DNA from: Alectoria sarmentosa
Lineage: Eukaryota; Ascomycota; Lecanoromycetes; Lecanorales; Parmeliaceae
Assembly (NCBI GenBank): GCA_009733775.1
Contig: WOGZ01000150.1
Span: 1 to 64,000 of the forward strand
DNA: 64,000 bases
Reading direction: 5' to 3'
Shown here: piece by piece, positions 37,427 through 49,511 of the stretch
Layout of the letters: every line of letters starts with the position of its first letter
Position numbering within the stretch: the first letter of the stretch is position 1
Notes under the pieces: model-generated
The model's database searches: none
What the model saw: only the letters and a program-made list of their open reading frames with translations
Told to the model about the DNA's origin: nothing
Translations under genes and position numbers: made by a program

Positions 37427-39703
37427 GGAGCACTCTTGCTTTGTCTGTGGAATTCTAGTACGACTTTGTGTAGGATTACTGTGGACGGATACGCATCCCA
37501 TAAGAGGATGGTGAAGGGAATAAGCTCTTGTACGAAGAAACAAGAGCTACTGGGTGGAGAGAGCACATTGGATCATATGCTGCTCTTACGACTCCGCATT
37601 AGTTGGAAAAACGATCAAAGTCAACACGATCATGTACTTTGATGGACCACTGAGGGTAGACGCAGCTGACGCAGCTCTCGATAGCGAAAATGAAGAAAGA
37701 TGCAACGGGTACGAGACTGGGGAGTTGGAGCGGACTGGTCTCCAATGCACTCCTAGAATGATGCTACGCTTCATCATTGCGCAACTGTACCGTTTTCGAT
37801 CAGGCAGCGACCAGTAAATGAACAGATCTGGCAATCAAGGCCAGGCTCACACCGGCTATGCTCCGGGTCCAAGACCTTGAATTCATCATCATCATCATCG
37901 TCGTGTCTACTCCGTACGTACTGTACGGCTACGCCTCTCATGCAAGGTAGCCGTAGATGTTCAGATCGCAACTTCCTTTGCTGAGGCAGCGTGGAGTATC
38001 CGGCCGCAGCACAATTCATCATTGGCCGCCCCTTTGGCTGCGGCCTTTTTCGCGACCCTTGGCTATTCCCACGGTAAGAATTTAGCTTCCCGGAGATGCA
38101 AGTGAAGTGATGATCAGGATGATGCGGTTCGGGGTCATCATCATCATCATCATCTTTATTCCCTTCTTCGGCCCTATGAGCAAAGACGTGTATATGCGTT
38201 GTCGGGAATACTAATTTGGAGCGAAACGGGGTGGGTGGGGAGATCTCGGACGTTTGACATTGTGCTTTGCAAGAAGCAAGGTGGTGGGGGTGACGGATTG
38301 ATTGAGTGGAGGATGGTGAAGGGGCATGAAACGTGCTCAAGAAGCCGCGCGAGTAGAAGGCTATTCCCTCAGGTGTAGAATGTCTCAAAGATGGAAGGAG
38401 GCCGAGTGCAAAGCTGCAAATCATATAGCCGTCTATCAGGTTCAAGACTGCACCCCACGTATCCACGATTCTTACAGGCCGATCCATTCTGCACGCTAAT
38501 TACTAATCTTGTGTATAAGTGAGTAAGGGTAGGATGTCTCGTGTGAGCGGGTGAGACATTTTGCTGCGGAAGAGACCTTTCCTTTCCTTTCTTTTGACTT
38601 GCTGTCGAATTCGGAATCTCCGCGTAGAGATGCATTTTCGACAATGTTTGCATTGACCCCGCCTGCCTGTGGCGACGGCTTGTTGGATCACGCCGAGGGG
38701 CGTGAACTAATAAGATCCCTTGCTCTTGCTCGAGGGATGATAATGAGGCGGCCAATCAGCTGCATCTTCTTGCCTCTCTGATTGGGGCAGAGTGTGAGGC
38801 TGTCCAAGCAGCTGACCCACACCACACGGCTTACGCCCTTTATTCCTTCGCATTCACGGCGCTAAGTCTCGGCCAGATGTTGATGCATATGCAGCAGTCT
38901 TACTACACTTCATACGGTCAACGTCTCGTGCCAACACGATACACGGCGTGCTGCCTTCCTACTCCAAGGAAAAAGGTCACGTTCAGAACCCCAGCGAGAC
39001 GCCGAACCTGCAGACTCAATGTACTGGATATACTTGATCTGCAGCTTGCTACTAGCAGGAGACCCTTGAAGGTGGCCCGTTCGATTTTTCTATGTACACT
39101 TTCGGAACACGACATATACACATCTGTTTGGTAGCAAATGTCCGTAGGCAAATTTGTAAAAGAAACCAATTGACTTATGTTTCGCCCCCGGCAATTGGTC
39201 ATTTTGTCTGCGCATATGGTCACAGCGGGCCTGATTCAAGAAAGAGAGCCCCCCTCATCTCCTCTGGCATGGCAATTCACCCCAGGAATTATCCGGGGGT
39301 CGCGCAAGATTATTGAAAAACTAAATCACATCTAGAAATTCCATGGCGGAATCCCATATCTCATAGGCCCCTTTCCGGACGGATTCCAGTAACCTTTCAT
39401 AAATTCCGCCCCACTGATAACGCCGTGATTTTCTATTGAGGTCTCCAGAGTCCGGAATCATGAATCCTGTAAATCCGGAAAACTCCTGATTGCGCCATCG
39501 CTTGTTTTGTGAATCGCAGGGCATGGTTCAGAATCATAAAATCCTCCGGTCTAAGATGCCGTTTTGAGATAAGTACATGAAAAGAAGAAACGGAATACAT
39601 TGTTATCATCATCGTGCACACGTGAAAGGTTCTTCAAGGTATGAAAGGAAGTCACCCCCAATCCAGTAGAGAACGAGTCCCGGATCCAGTGTGGACATTC
39701 GTA
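37427..39703. other. Intergenic with ATC/GAT microsatellites, no confident gene
   Basis: 2.3 kb between convergent genes. Trinucleotide runs (CAT)n occur at about 37885-37905 and 38136-38153. They create poly-Asp in a 237-aa minus-strand frame (38487-37774), which otherwise has no domain and is probably not a gene. Remaining short frames are unsupported. The first part is 3' UTR of the peptidase gene. Confidence 0.5.
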
Positions 39704-41027
39704 TTAGTTGGCCGCAATAGATGGCATGAATGGTTGCTTCATGAAAGTGCCCGAAAATGCAAAAGAGCAACTGAAAATGGGGCCCATATGTTGTGGAGGT
39801 GTGTATCTGATAGGTTCTGGGACTCCGAAAAAACTTTCGTAGCTATCGCAGGATGAAGTCGAAGAACATGAAGAAGTCGCTGAGAAGATGGATCCATGAT
39901 CTGATCCTCCGGAGGATGTCGAGCTCTGTGCCATGACAGGATATGTCGCTAACGATAAAGCTCCTGCGCTCCCAGATGGGGCATATTGGTTGAAACTGGG
40001 TAGAGGTTGGGCAGAGGTATGGCAGGTGGCCCCGGATCCTGAAGCATAACGCGGTCCACTTGGAGATGTTGGGCGAAGAGCACCGGTTGAGCGAGTTGTG
40101 AAATTGCTACACCTGAGGATAAGATCCCTTAGCTCCGGAATATTTATTCTTCTCCGTGGGTCCTGCTCAAAAATGCGACTTAGGATAAAGTCAAGCTCCA
40201 GTGACAATGGCAATATCGAGCTCAAAAATCTCGAATTATTCCGGTAAGCCCTGAAGGTCGAATCCTCCATGGATGCCCGTTTCCACGGATTGCGGCCACA
40301 TGTTAGATTCACCAAGATAATCCCCAGGCTCCACACATCATTTGGGCCAGAGGCATAGAAAGACGGGCCTGAAGGTGTCGTCTGACATTCTGGAGTTCCC
40401 GAGTTAGTGAATGAACGGAAACTCTATCCATACAGAACGCCTACCTGGTGACATGTAAAAAGTGGAACCGCAGCCGAAGTCGTCCGTGCAAGGTTGATGG
40501 GTAGCAAGGCCAAAGTCCGCAAGCTTGACAGTACCGTTGGACACCAATATATTCTCTGGTTTAAGATCCCTGTGATAGATGCCAATAGAGTGACAGAAAT
40601 CAACAGCGTCCAAAATCTGGAGAAAAGCATTTTTGGCCATGAAATCATTGCCCAGGTAATGGCCCTTTTCCGTGATGCTGGAGAACAGATCACCTTCAGG
40701 GCAGAATTCGAGGACCACAAAGGTGCAGTCATAGGAATCCATTATCTTGATGAGCGAGACCACATTCGGATGATGGCTGGCCGCATGATGTAATTGGATC
40801 TCCCGTTGCTGGAAACTCCGCTGCCGTGGATCCAGGCCAATCTTGTTAAGAGCCTTGACCGCGTAGGGAACATTGGTGTGAATGTCAACGGCAGTGTAGA
40901 CGACCCCATACGCTCCCACTCCCAGAATACCTGTCAGCTCCAACCAGTCTGCTAAGACGAGGCCAAGTCGATCTTCTGGCGCGCAAAGTCCTGATAACAG
41001 TGGAGATGGAGGAGGCGTTGGTAACAT
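39704..41027 (-). CDS. Ran1/Pat1-like Ser/Thr protein kinase
   Basis: Two exons, 41027-40445 and 40389-39704 (55-bp intron); 422 aa. The kinase domain starts near residue 30: glycine loop GVGAYGVVYTAV, Lys58 in YAVKAL, YHRDLKPEN (catalytic Asp about 154), ADFGLA (about 170-175), and YMSPECQ at the splice junction, followed by NDVWSLGIILVNL. The short leader MLPTPPPSP and VDIHTNVPYAVK resemble fungal relatives of S. pombe Ran1/Pat1 and yeast SKS1/VHS1, nutrient-responsive kinases that restrain sexual development; the exact role here is inference. The C-terminal 110 residues are Ser-rich and disordered. A longer in-frame upstream extension to 41612 is low-complexity and was not used. It has no introner-type intron. 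Confidence 0.9.
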
Positions 41028-43189
41028 GGCAGAGACAGACTCAAGTCCAGGTAAGGAGGCCAAAGAAAATGGAATTTCCTTGGGGTAGTCCGCGAGGTGA
41101 GAGATACCCAGGTCTACTTGAAAGAATCCGAATGGCTCTCCAAGCGACGGCAGGCTCCAGGAGCAATTATGGTTCCAAGTGGGTCGGCTGATTGCCCCGT
41201 GGAATGGAATATCGAGAGACGACGAGGAGAGAATGAGAAGCCGGCGGAAGGTGGTGGTAAAGGAGTCGAGGAGGAAAGAGGCCGGGAAAGGGGAGCGGGG
41301 GGGGTGGGGAGCTGTGTGAGGTGGATGAGGCAGAGGAAGAGAAGAGCGAAGGAGTGAGGGCTGTATTGTTAAATGGAGGTGGAAAGAGTGAATGGATGAA
41401 AGTGAAGTCAGGGTCGGGTAGTGAAGGATAGCGGCTAGGCTGAAGCGAAGGAGAAGAAGAATCGGAAGATGATGGTGCACCAGCTTGACTATTATGCATA
41501 GCCATGCCTCGTAACGCTCTGGAGACTGGATAGGAGGAGAAGAAGGAGGAAATGGAGGAGGATGATTCACACACACACACACACTTACACACACAAGACA
41601 CACGTCTTGCAAGGCGAAACGAGCAGGGGCTAAGAATCGATCCTGTGGCTATCCCTGGCTAACCCTGTCTTTTGGACTTTGGAGAGCGTGTAGCCGGGCT
41701 TGAGACTAGAGTGGCAGCTAGCTAAGCAGAGGACGTGTGGAGTAGGTATGGACATCGTGTCTGTATGGCGTGTCATGTGCAAGCGAAAAGGCAGGGCGAG
41801 GCTAAATGGCATGGCATAAGCTAAGAGGAAAAGGGAGAGAGATGTGCAAAAGAGTGGCATGACAAGGATGGGCTCTACGGCTAAGTGGCTAGGTAGTTTT
41901 GGTTGCTGCTTCATCACCGAACCGACTACGGAGATGGAGATGATTGTGCGTCGTGGGCTGGGGGACCACTGGGAGCAGCAGCAGCGTGGGAACTCCCTAC
42001 CTTAGGTACGGTACTAGTCAAAGGCAGGGGCATTTACGCGTCATTAGTGCCTTGAATTAGTCCTTTCTCTAGCCACTTTTTTGATTAGCATTCTGATTAC
42101 TTACCTTAGCTTACCTAGGTACCACGTACCGTGTTTATTATCAGCCTTTTGGATTTTGGCAGTTTGAAATAACGCATTTACGGCAAGCCTCGTACCGCCG
42201 CTCCTTGGGCCATGTAAATGTTAGAACAAGACGTGCAAGTGGTTGGTTGTTGGCCCGATTTTCAGAGTTTGCCTGCACCTGCAAGACTGAGCTAGGGGCG
42301 GGGTTGGAAAGAAGATTGGTTGGTGGGCGAATTACAAAGTGGCAGAGCGGTGGCAAAGGAAAAGACTGAAAGAGAAAATGACTTGCCTTTCGGGCCTTTC
42401 GGGCCTTGCGTTGGGGGAAGGGTGTGCGGTGGTGGGTAAAAGCAAAACGGACCACGGCCGTACTCTAGTACCTAACGTAGTGAACGGAGCAGAAAGTCCT
42501 TCATGATTCCTTCGTGTAATTTAGCGCCCCCTGCACACTTTATCCGACTCGTTGAAAAAGACAAGATCAACAAGGATTTGCTGCATCTCGCACTGTGGCA
42601 CAAGCTGATTCGCAGGAATTCTGCTTACGTTTCAAAAATGCCTCACTCCTGCACGATCGCCATCACATGAGCCATCTTTGCGTAGCCGTGCGTTTGCCAT
42701 CGTGACTTGATTATCTTGGGCGAGGCATTGTGATTCAAGGGCTGGACACAGAGAAAGGGAACCAATTATCATTGGCGGATGACCTCGACGATCTTTGGGA
42801 GTCCGTTGCCACACTTGGCTGTTGTCAGCCGTGGGCACTTGGCCTTTGGCTTGGCAGCCTCATCTTCCTTGGATCGTTCGGTTTGGCTGGGCTTTTGGTG
42901 AAACCTTGACCGCCAAAGCATGAGTGCGGCACATACTGTCGGGTCCCCCTTTCTAACATCGACCGATGATTATGATTGGTGGACATAAGTCTCACCCCTT
43001 AGAGAAACCAAGAAAAAGACTATGCCGGCGCCAAGTGCTAGCATGGAGCTCTGACCACAGAGGATGACTAAGTTGGTGGTAGTATTATTACTTTATTGTT
43101 GAGATGCAAGCGCGGTGCACGGCTTTTATCGTTGCGGAGTAAACCCTGACAAGGAATGTACGGCAAACCAAGAATCACCGCCTTTTTAC
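41028..43189. other. Long intergenic region upstream of the Ran1-like kinase
   Basis: No supported gene. From 41028 to about 41560 the coding strand of the kinase shows CT-rich tracts typical of a long fungal 5' UTR or promoter. A CA dinucleotide run lies at about 41569-41598. Further on are short TACCTTAG/CTAGGTACC repeats (about 42000-42130). Such a long promoter is typical of fungal regulators of development. Confidence 0.5.
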
Positions 43190-43448
43190 GGAGGTCTGCA
43201 CCAAAAGTCCGACACCCGCACTAGCATAAGCCCTAACCCTATCTTCGGAAGGCTACCCTGTAAAGGGAAAACCTAGAATTACTTTACCTTTGGGCGCGAT
43301 GGGGTCCTTAGGCCCCACAATGCAAATGGAGCCAGGTTCATTTCCGATACAGTTGTAAGTGCATTGTCCAGGCAACCTCTAAAGCGGGCGATATCCGACA
43401 TCTGGACCCTTTCTTGGCATGGTGCAGGACTTTTGGTGCAGACCTCCC
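43190..43448. mobile_element. Tc1/mariner-type MITE, copy 1
   Basis: 259-bp element with terminal inverted repeats of about 21 bp (GGAGGTCTGCACCAAAAGTCC and its complement) and TA dinucleotides directly outside both ends (43188-43189 and 43449-43450), the TSD of Tc1/mariner elements. No coding capacity. A diverged second copy is at about 48747-48940, sharing the termini and an internal AGCCCTAACC...TTCGGAAG segment. Confidence 0.8.
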
Positions 43449-45237
43449 TATTCGGTCTGCATTCACAGTTATGGCGTTGCAGAAAATTACCTATCCATCC
43501 GAGACAGAGAGAGATCGAAGAGAATTTGAAGATTTAAGCCAAGAGTGAAGACGACACAAACAACGGTTCCTTTACCCTCGGGGGATTTGGCATTTGGCAT
43601 TTGGCAGTGGCGGGTGCTTGATTAGCGCAGCCTCATTATTTTGGTGGATGCTGGAAGTGGAAGACTGGAAAGAAATTAAGTGGTATGCTTGCAAGAACAG
43701 CATCAAATGTCTTTTGATTGGACATTTTGATTCGAAGGGCAGAGCCGGAGATTTGCCTTGTGTGCTCCGCGGCTCCCGCTGCCAAAGGCTAAGAGGCTAA
43801 GAGACTAAGAGCAAACAGACTAAGTGAGTAGGAGGTTTTATGATGAGCATTGTATAGCAAATTAGCGTGTGAAATAATATGATACAACTTGAATACCTGA
43901 GGTATGAGTGGATGTATGAGGACACAGCAAGGCAATATATTAATACTGATTAATGAACGAATCACACCGCCTTTCATATACTACCGTACCTATGATGCTC
44001 TATGCCATCACTATCTGCTATTGGCGCACCGGGCCACATGAAGCTTTGGTGGAGAGGCGCTTAGTCATGATTTGTGGACCAGGCCACCTAAAGTACCGTT
44101 AGAAAGGTAAAAGGCAGGAAAACAAGGTGAGTACGGTCGACCGCTCGCTATAACGGAATTCGGTATAACGGAAATCTCTATACAACGGAAGAACCCCGCA
44201 GATTTCACCAAAATTACATACAATTAACGGAGTTTCTCGCTATAAATGCATAACGGAATTATTTCTTCACATTAACGGAATTTTATGCAAAAGTTATACA
44301 CTATACACGTATACTTAAAATGTGTAATAAAACCAGTAAGTCTAAAAAGTTCTCGATTTATGTAAAATTTAGCATGCATTGATCAAGTTTCATGACTAAG
44401 ATACTGATTACTAAGCGACTAGGACTGGTCTGGCTGCTCATGGAGACTAGCAGGGGGGCGTTCCGCTGTGCCTTTACTTTTACTTAGAGTAGCTTAGGCA
44501 AGCTGACTAGGGTCCTTTAAGCTAGTACCCACCAAGTCGCCGCTTCCGAGGTTGTTGCGCAAACTCAAAGCAGCAGCACCGTTGAGCTCAAGTACTAAGT
44601 AGCTTTTTCCGCTTCTTGGACTTGCATCGAGGTTCAAGCCAAGAATTTAATAACAGTTACCAGAGTGTAATATAACACTAATATAATACTGAATAGTGAA
44701 TACTGATAAAACAAAAGAATTTTAACCATACATCGACTCTACGACTCTTTCCACTTTCCATGCATGTCCCATACCACATTCGATGAGCACTAGAACTACT
44801 TTAGTGACTATGCATCATCGCCTATAGCAAGATCTTCATCGAATCATGCCGTAGCTAGGAGCTAATCCCGGTGTAGGCCAGACCTGCAGCTGCCGTAGCC
44901 CCTTTTCCGACTTAATAGACCATCGATTGGTAGAGTATCATTGTGTTCACCCTCTTCGTGGAACTCTGCGCTATGCTTCCCTGAAATAAGTGGGATAGAT
45001 GCCGGAACCACAATCTTTATGCACTACATGGGCGAGCTTTCTAGATTACATGCATCATCTTCTCCTCTCCTGGTGTTAATTGACCAGAAAGCAACGTCCG
45101 TTGTCCTCTAACTGGGAGGATCGTTGCCTGCAAATTTCTGCACAAAGTCGGAAGATGCCGCATTGAACAGAAGGAGCTCCTGAGGTTCCACCCCAAGGCA
45201 CACATGTAGATGCTGATGAACCGATGAAGCCTCTCAA
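43449..45237. other. Intergenic, no confident gene
   Basis: Apart from the TAACGGAA cluster at 44135-44290, I see only unsupported short frames, AAGAGACTAAGAG-type simple repeats near 43790-43815, and a 3' flank of the DUF7872-like gene. Confidence 0.45.
44135..44290. repeat. Cluster of TAACGGAA motifs, probable transposon end
   Basis: The octamer TAACGGAA or close variants occurs six times in about 150 bp (CTATAACGGAATT, GTATAACGGAAAT, ACAACGGAAG, TTAACGGAGTT, ATAACGGAATT, TTAACGGAATT), all in the same orientation. Directly repeated subterminal motifs of this kind are common in pogo/Tigger-like DNA transposon ends. No inverted partner was found in the window, so it may be a solo end. Confidence 0.5.
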
Positions 45238-47705
45238 TCAATATCCAGGACTCAAACTACATGCCTGTTTCGGGCTGTCAAAATCCGTCATCTGCGCTGC
45301 AGCAGTAATGAACGCCTGCGCTGTATTCAAGTTGCCACCGCAAATGGGTCCACTCCACATCGGCCGCCTATTGTCCCCGTTGTGCGGCTGCAGAATGTAC
45401 TGCTTATCTTGATAGTGGTAAGCATTTATCGCCGTGCTGAACATTGCACACTGGGATGGTGAAGGTACCTTCCCAGCGTGGACCTTGAGCGCCAGGATTC
45501 GCCCACTGGCCTTCGAGCGCAGACTTCACCCGGCTGTATGCCGTCATGTTGTCGTAATCGTAGCCGGCTATTTCGTACGCACCCAAGGAAGAAAGGACAA
45601 TATCCTGCACAATAACACTAGCGTAGTCCCCAGCCAATCCTCGCAGCCCTGTCACCAAGACCACATCATCTTCTTGCCTTTTCTTCTGTGTCGGCAAGGT
45701 TTGCCCCGCAAAAGTGTGTTCTGCCTGCTCAGGAACTACAGACCACCAATATAGATACCAGGCAACGTTGTCGACGCTTACGCTGTAGTTTGCTGGACCT
45801 GAAATCGATTCACACCACCTCCCATAATGAAGATCCTTTGTGTACGCCGAGCTGAATCATTGACTGTCCGAGCAGAAAAAAGTTCATTGCCTGTGTCACA
45901 TTGTGTTTGTCCACGCCACTCAAATCGACAAACACTCCCCCTGCAAAGTATGATCGTATGTCGCCAGTACCGTCATAATTGTTGCCCTCCATCAGCTCAT
46001 TGTTGGCCAAGGCAAAACCGGCCATTGCGCCAACAACGATATCACCAAGGATTCCTCCGGGTCAGCCGACTTCTGGACTGGATTATAATCTCGCAGTTAG
46101 TACTGCATCGAGATGTTACATCAAGCCTCAGAACATGTTTCGAGAGCTGAGATCCCCAGGACATGTCTCGAGACTCAAAGTTTCATCCAAAAAAGGGAGC
46201 GTGGGCTCCTGAAATACGTAGGTGTCGTCCTCGCTAGCAAACGTTGGCCTGAATAGCCCAATGGTATCGTTACCTACGGGACTCATTCTATGGGCAGATA
46301 TAGATCTCTTACTGTGTAGCTATTGCAGCGATCGCTGCATTGGTCGCACCACCGAAAAGTGCAATTCCACCACTAGCTATGGCATCTCCAACCGCCAGCC
46401 CCATGCCAGCCAAAGCCGCCCCAATCCCTATGATTATCTGAAGAAAGGCAAACACCAACCTGAGTGCGGTTATGCTCTTGACCTCTTTGTCCACATAGAA
46501 GGTCTCGGCCCAGTCATCCTTGCTCAAGGCGGTAGCAATGGCGCTGACCTCGAAAGCTTGACTTAGACCAGTGAAACACGTGTGAAATCTGTCAAGGGAC
46601 TCCATTATATAGTATACGTTTGCAACATCGGGATTGGTATTAAGAGGAATCATATCGCATAGGTCGACATCGCAGTCGGAACTGGATTCGTCATTCTGGC
46701 AATTAAAGTCTGGGTTTCCCATTGCCCGGTTGCCATACGCTCTAACAGATTTCAGAATTAGCGATTTCTCTTTGAAAAACAGTCGGATTATAAAACATGG
46801 CCTGGCAGTACGAAAGAGACCACAATAACGTCTTACTCCGGAAACTTGCATTTGACTGAGTCCAAAGTTCTTATTGGGAGAGCATTGCTAGGCACTGTAC
46901 ATACCCAGCAAACCTAGCTGTTGGCCGCAACGGCCAACGAATATGTACTAAATCAGATGTTGAGCCAAGTAACCTTGTCGATTGCATCCAAATTTTCCGC
47001 CGTCTGGCCGTAGAAGGATTGTATAATCCCGCAGTCATTGGTATCAGTAGCCGCCGGTCCCAATGTGGTGCTGGCACTTGAGAGAGTCAGAGGAGACGTA
47101 GCAACGGTAGCAGAAGAAGGAATACTTCTGAGCGAGGGAGAAAAGGAAGCAGAGTTTCCGGGACTACCTAATGCAGATCGACTGCTTAGAGCGAAAGATG
47201 ACTTTGCGAGACCATTTACGGGATATGGGGCTTGATTGTCAACAGATGAAAATAGTGATCCTGCACCATTCCTGAGGATAAACGCTGACCCACTGTTACC
47301 ATAAGATCCGGATGTGGCTCTAGAATACGAGGACGACGGCGGTTGTCCACTAATGGACGAGAGGATTGTGCCCGGCCCAAAGACAGCGAGGGACGATGCT
47401 TGTGTACTAACGGACGATGAACATGGGGTAGGGGGCACGTATGGCCTATGGTGTTCGGGCGGAGGGCTCCCGGGGCCCTTTGGTGGACCGTCGATCCATG
47501 GTGGAGAGGATGTAAGGGGCCCACCATACTTTGTTTGAGCATGGCTACCGGAGTATGAGCCACTGGATGTCGCAAAGAATGCCACTTCTGTAGGACCTAG
47601 TGAGAAAGTACTGTTTGAAAAATTGATGGACGGCGAAATGCTCGGCAGAGCACGAACGAACACCGTAAGAAAGACCAGGCAGCATATGTTAAGGAGGAAA
47701 GCCAT
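45238..47705 (-). CDS. DUF7872-like secreted Ser-rich protein, probably disrupted
   Basis: Minus strand, starting at ATG 47705 with a signal peptide (MAFLLNICCLVFLTVFVRA). A long Ser/Gly/Pro-rich region follows to about 46975, then exons at about 46880-46311 (conserved-looking core with a Gly/Ala-rich hydrophobic stretch near IGIGAALAGMGLAVG), around 46265-46205, 46045-45845 and 45795-45238. The C-terminal order (AGFALANNELMEG, DDVVLVTGLRGLAGDYASV, WEGTFTIPVCNV, YILQPH, GPICGG) resembles the fungal DUF7872 family, whose function is unknown. Two problems suggest damage: the frame shifts by one base at about 45439 (extra C between CNV and STAINAY), and a TGA at about 46068 precedes GGILGDIVVGAMAG unless an unusual acceptor is used. 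One intron near 46210-46080 contains introner boxes; another near 45840 seems to need a GC donor. Exon borders are approximate. Confidence 0.55.
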
Positions 47706-49511
47706 AGTTAATGAGTCTGGGAGACAGCGGAGAGCAAAGAAAGACAGGTACGCTGATCGAATAACCCTCGGCCTTTGAATTCCCCCTCCAGGACGATCGA
47801 GTGTTGGCCTGTGGAAACATCGTAGATATATCATGCAAGAGATCGCTGTTTAGAGTTCGACGACGACTGTGCCTGACACGAGGCATATTTAGAGACAGCG
47901 TCCAGCAGTAAAGCAGAATAGGGTACCTACATGAGGTCACGCCTGGTACATCCTAGGAGCTAACATAAGAATGCTTGAACCCCTTTGAGGGTATAATCCC
48001 ATGCATTGTGAACGCCAAAGCAAAAACTGCAATCATCCATGCTCATTATTAGACAGAGCTGAAGAAGTTGTCCTTTTGCCAAGATGAAGAGGACTATCAT
48101 GGCGAGCTCCAGTATCTCCAGCATGCCATCATGGGGGTTTACCCATCAAAGGACCCACTCGAATCTTGAGTCTCCTGCCTCGTTGAGCGTCCGATGGGAT
48201 TTGTGCTATTCCCTTGGGGGCTTTGGGCGTCTCTGGGGTTTGCATCGCTCGGCGAATCAGCGTAGGCCGGCGCTCCCAGGCTGCATTGCGACATCATAAG
48301 ATTTCTACTGAGTGGGACCTTTTTTGAAGGGAACATGAGAGCGCGTTGATAGTTAATCAAAGCGTGTCCAGTTTGGAGGAAAACGGTCCAGTCATTGGGC
48401 CGATTCGTAACATGGTTCAGTATTGCAACACCGCCTGACCGTCTAGATCCAGAATGATTGATTTACGCACTTGGTGCGATGGCATATCGGAGTATTCGTA
48501 GAGTTTTTTGAAACTAGACTTTGACCAAGATCTGCGAAGGCAAGGAAGGCACTTGGTCGGAGAGCCTCAGGCGTGTTCAGCGAAGACCCAAGGTGTTTTG
48601 AGAGCACATTGATATAGGCATGAGATTTCAAAATAAGACGGACCCAAGAGTCATAGGTAGAAGGGAAGAGGATGTTGAACATGTTGGACCTGGACTTGCC
48701 TCTCGAGAATCTTAAAGTAGGGTGGTAGGGTGGGTGGGTGGTAATGAAGACGTCTACACCAAAAGTCCAGGACAGCGCCGATGGAGCCCTAACCTGTTTT
48801 CGGAAGTAGACCTCCATGATGGTGAGCCCTCGAACTGAGTATTCCCTGAGAGCGCGATTTTCAGTGGGCCTGATATGGACAACCCTTCAGGGGGGGCCTT
48901 ATCCGAAATCTTGGCGTCCAGGACTTTTGGTGCAAGATCCGCATCCAGCCGGAACAATTCCGCACCAAGACAGGGGCCCGCAGTCAAATCATCATCCAAA
49001 ACTTCTTGGCCAGCGCGCCACAATGAAGGTTGCCATTGATATATTCTAAAAGTACGAAGAATAGGACAGATTGGCCCCCAAGAATTGGACAACGACAGTG
49101 ACACATCCGTCCTTCAGAGACTGACTCTCTTCAACGAACGCCTCATCCCACAGAATCTCCCGAATTGCTTGGGTCGAAGCCCTTGCCTGTCGACAGAGTG
49201 TACGAGTAGACCACGCCAGCAGACAAACCTGCCAATCTTTCTATCAGCTCGCCTGGCGTTGGACGAGTAGCATCGGCCAAGGTGACCACGAGAAGCATAT
49301 CCGTGCTGGAGATTTGCCTTCGACGCCGGTACATTTACAAGTATCTGTCGCTGGTCTATTTGTTTTGCATAAATCGGAAAGGAAGGCATGTTAGTCCCTG
49401 GCTATCCTACTACTTCTCCTGGCCCGCGATTCGGTATCTCTCCGATTTCTTGCATACAGGCACTCTCAGCTGACACTGGTATCTTACTGATAGGCGCTAG
49501 AACTTTTGCAA
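47706..49511. other. Divergent intergenic region with a MITE
   Basis: 1.8 kb between the secreted-protein gene (-) and the membrane-protein gene (+). It contains the second MITE copy at about 48747-48940. Short frames on both strands (for example 48443-48817 minus) have no recognisable domain and overlap the MITE. Confidence 0.45.
48747..48940. mobile_element. Tc1/mariner-type MITE, copy 2 (diverged)
   Basis: Terminal GTCTACACCAAAAGTCC at about 48752-48768 is matched, inverted, by GGACTTTTGGTGCAAGA at 48921-48937. The interior shares AGCCCTAACC and TTCGGAAG with copy 1 at 43190-43448. It is about 65 bp shorter than copy 1, and the outermost bases of the termini have drifted. Confidence 0.7.

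Noticed and set aside
37774..38487. 237-aa minus-strand frame with poly-Asp runs
   Set aside because: The runs are products of (ATC)n microsatellites; composition is low-complexity and no family is recognised.
41167..41612. N-terminal extension of the Ran1-like kinase
   Set aside because: Low-complexity Ser/Pro/His translation of CT-rich leader DNA; the family start fits ATG 41027.
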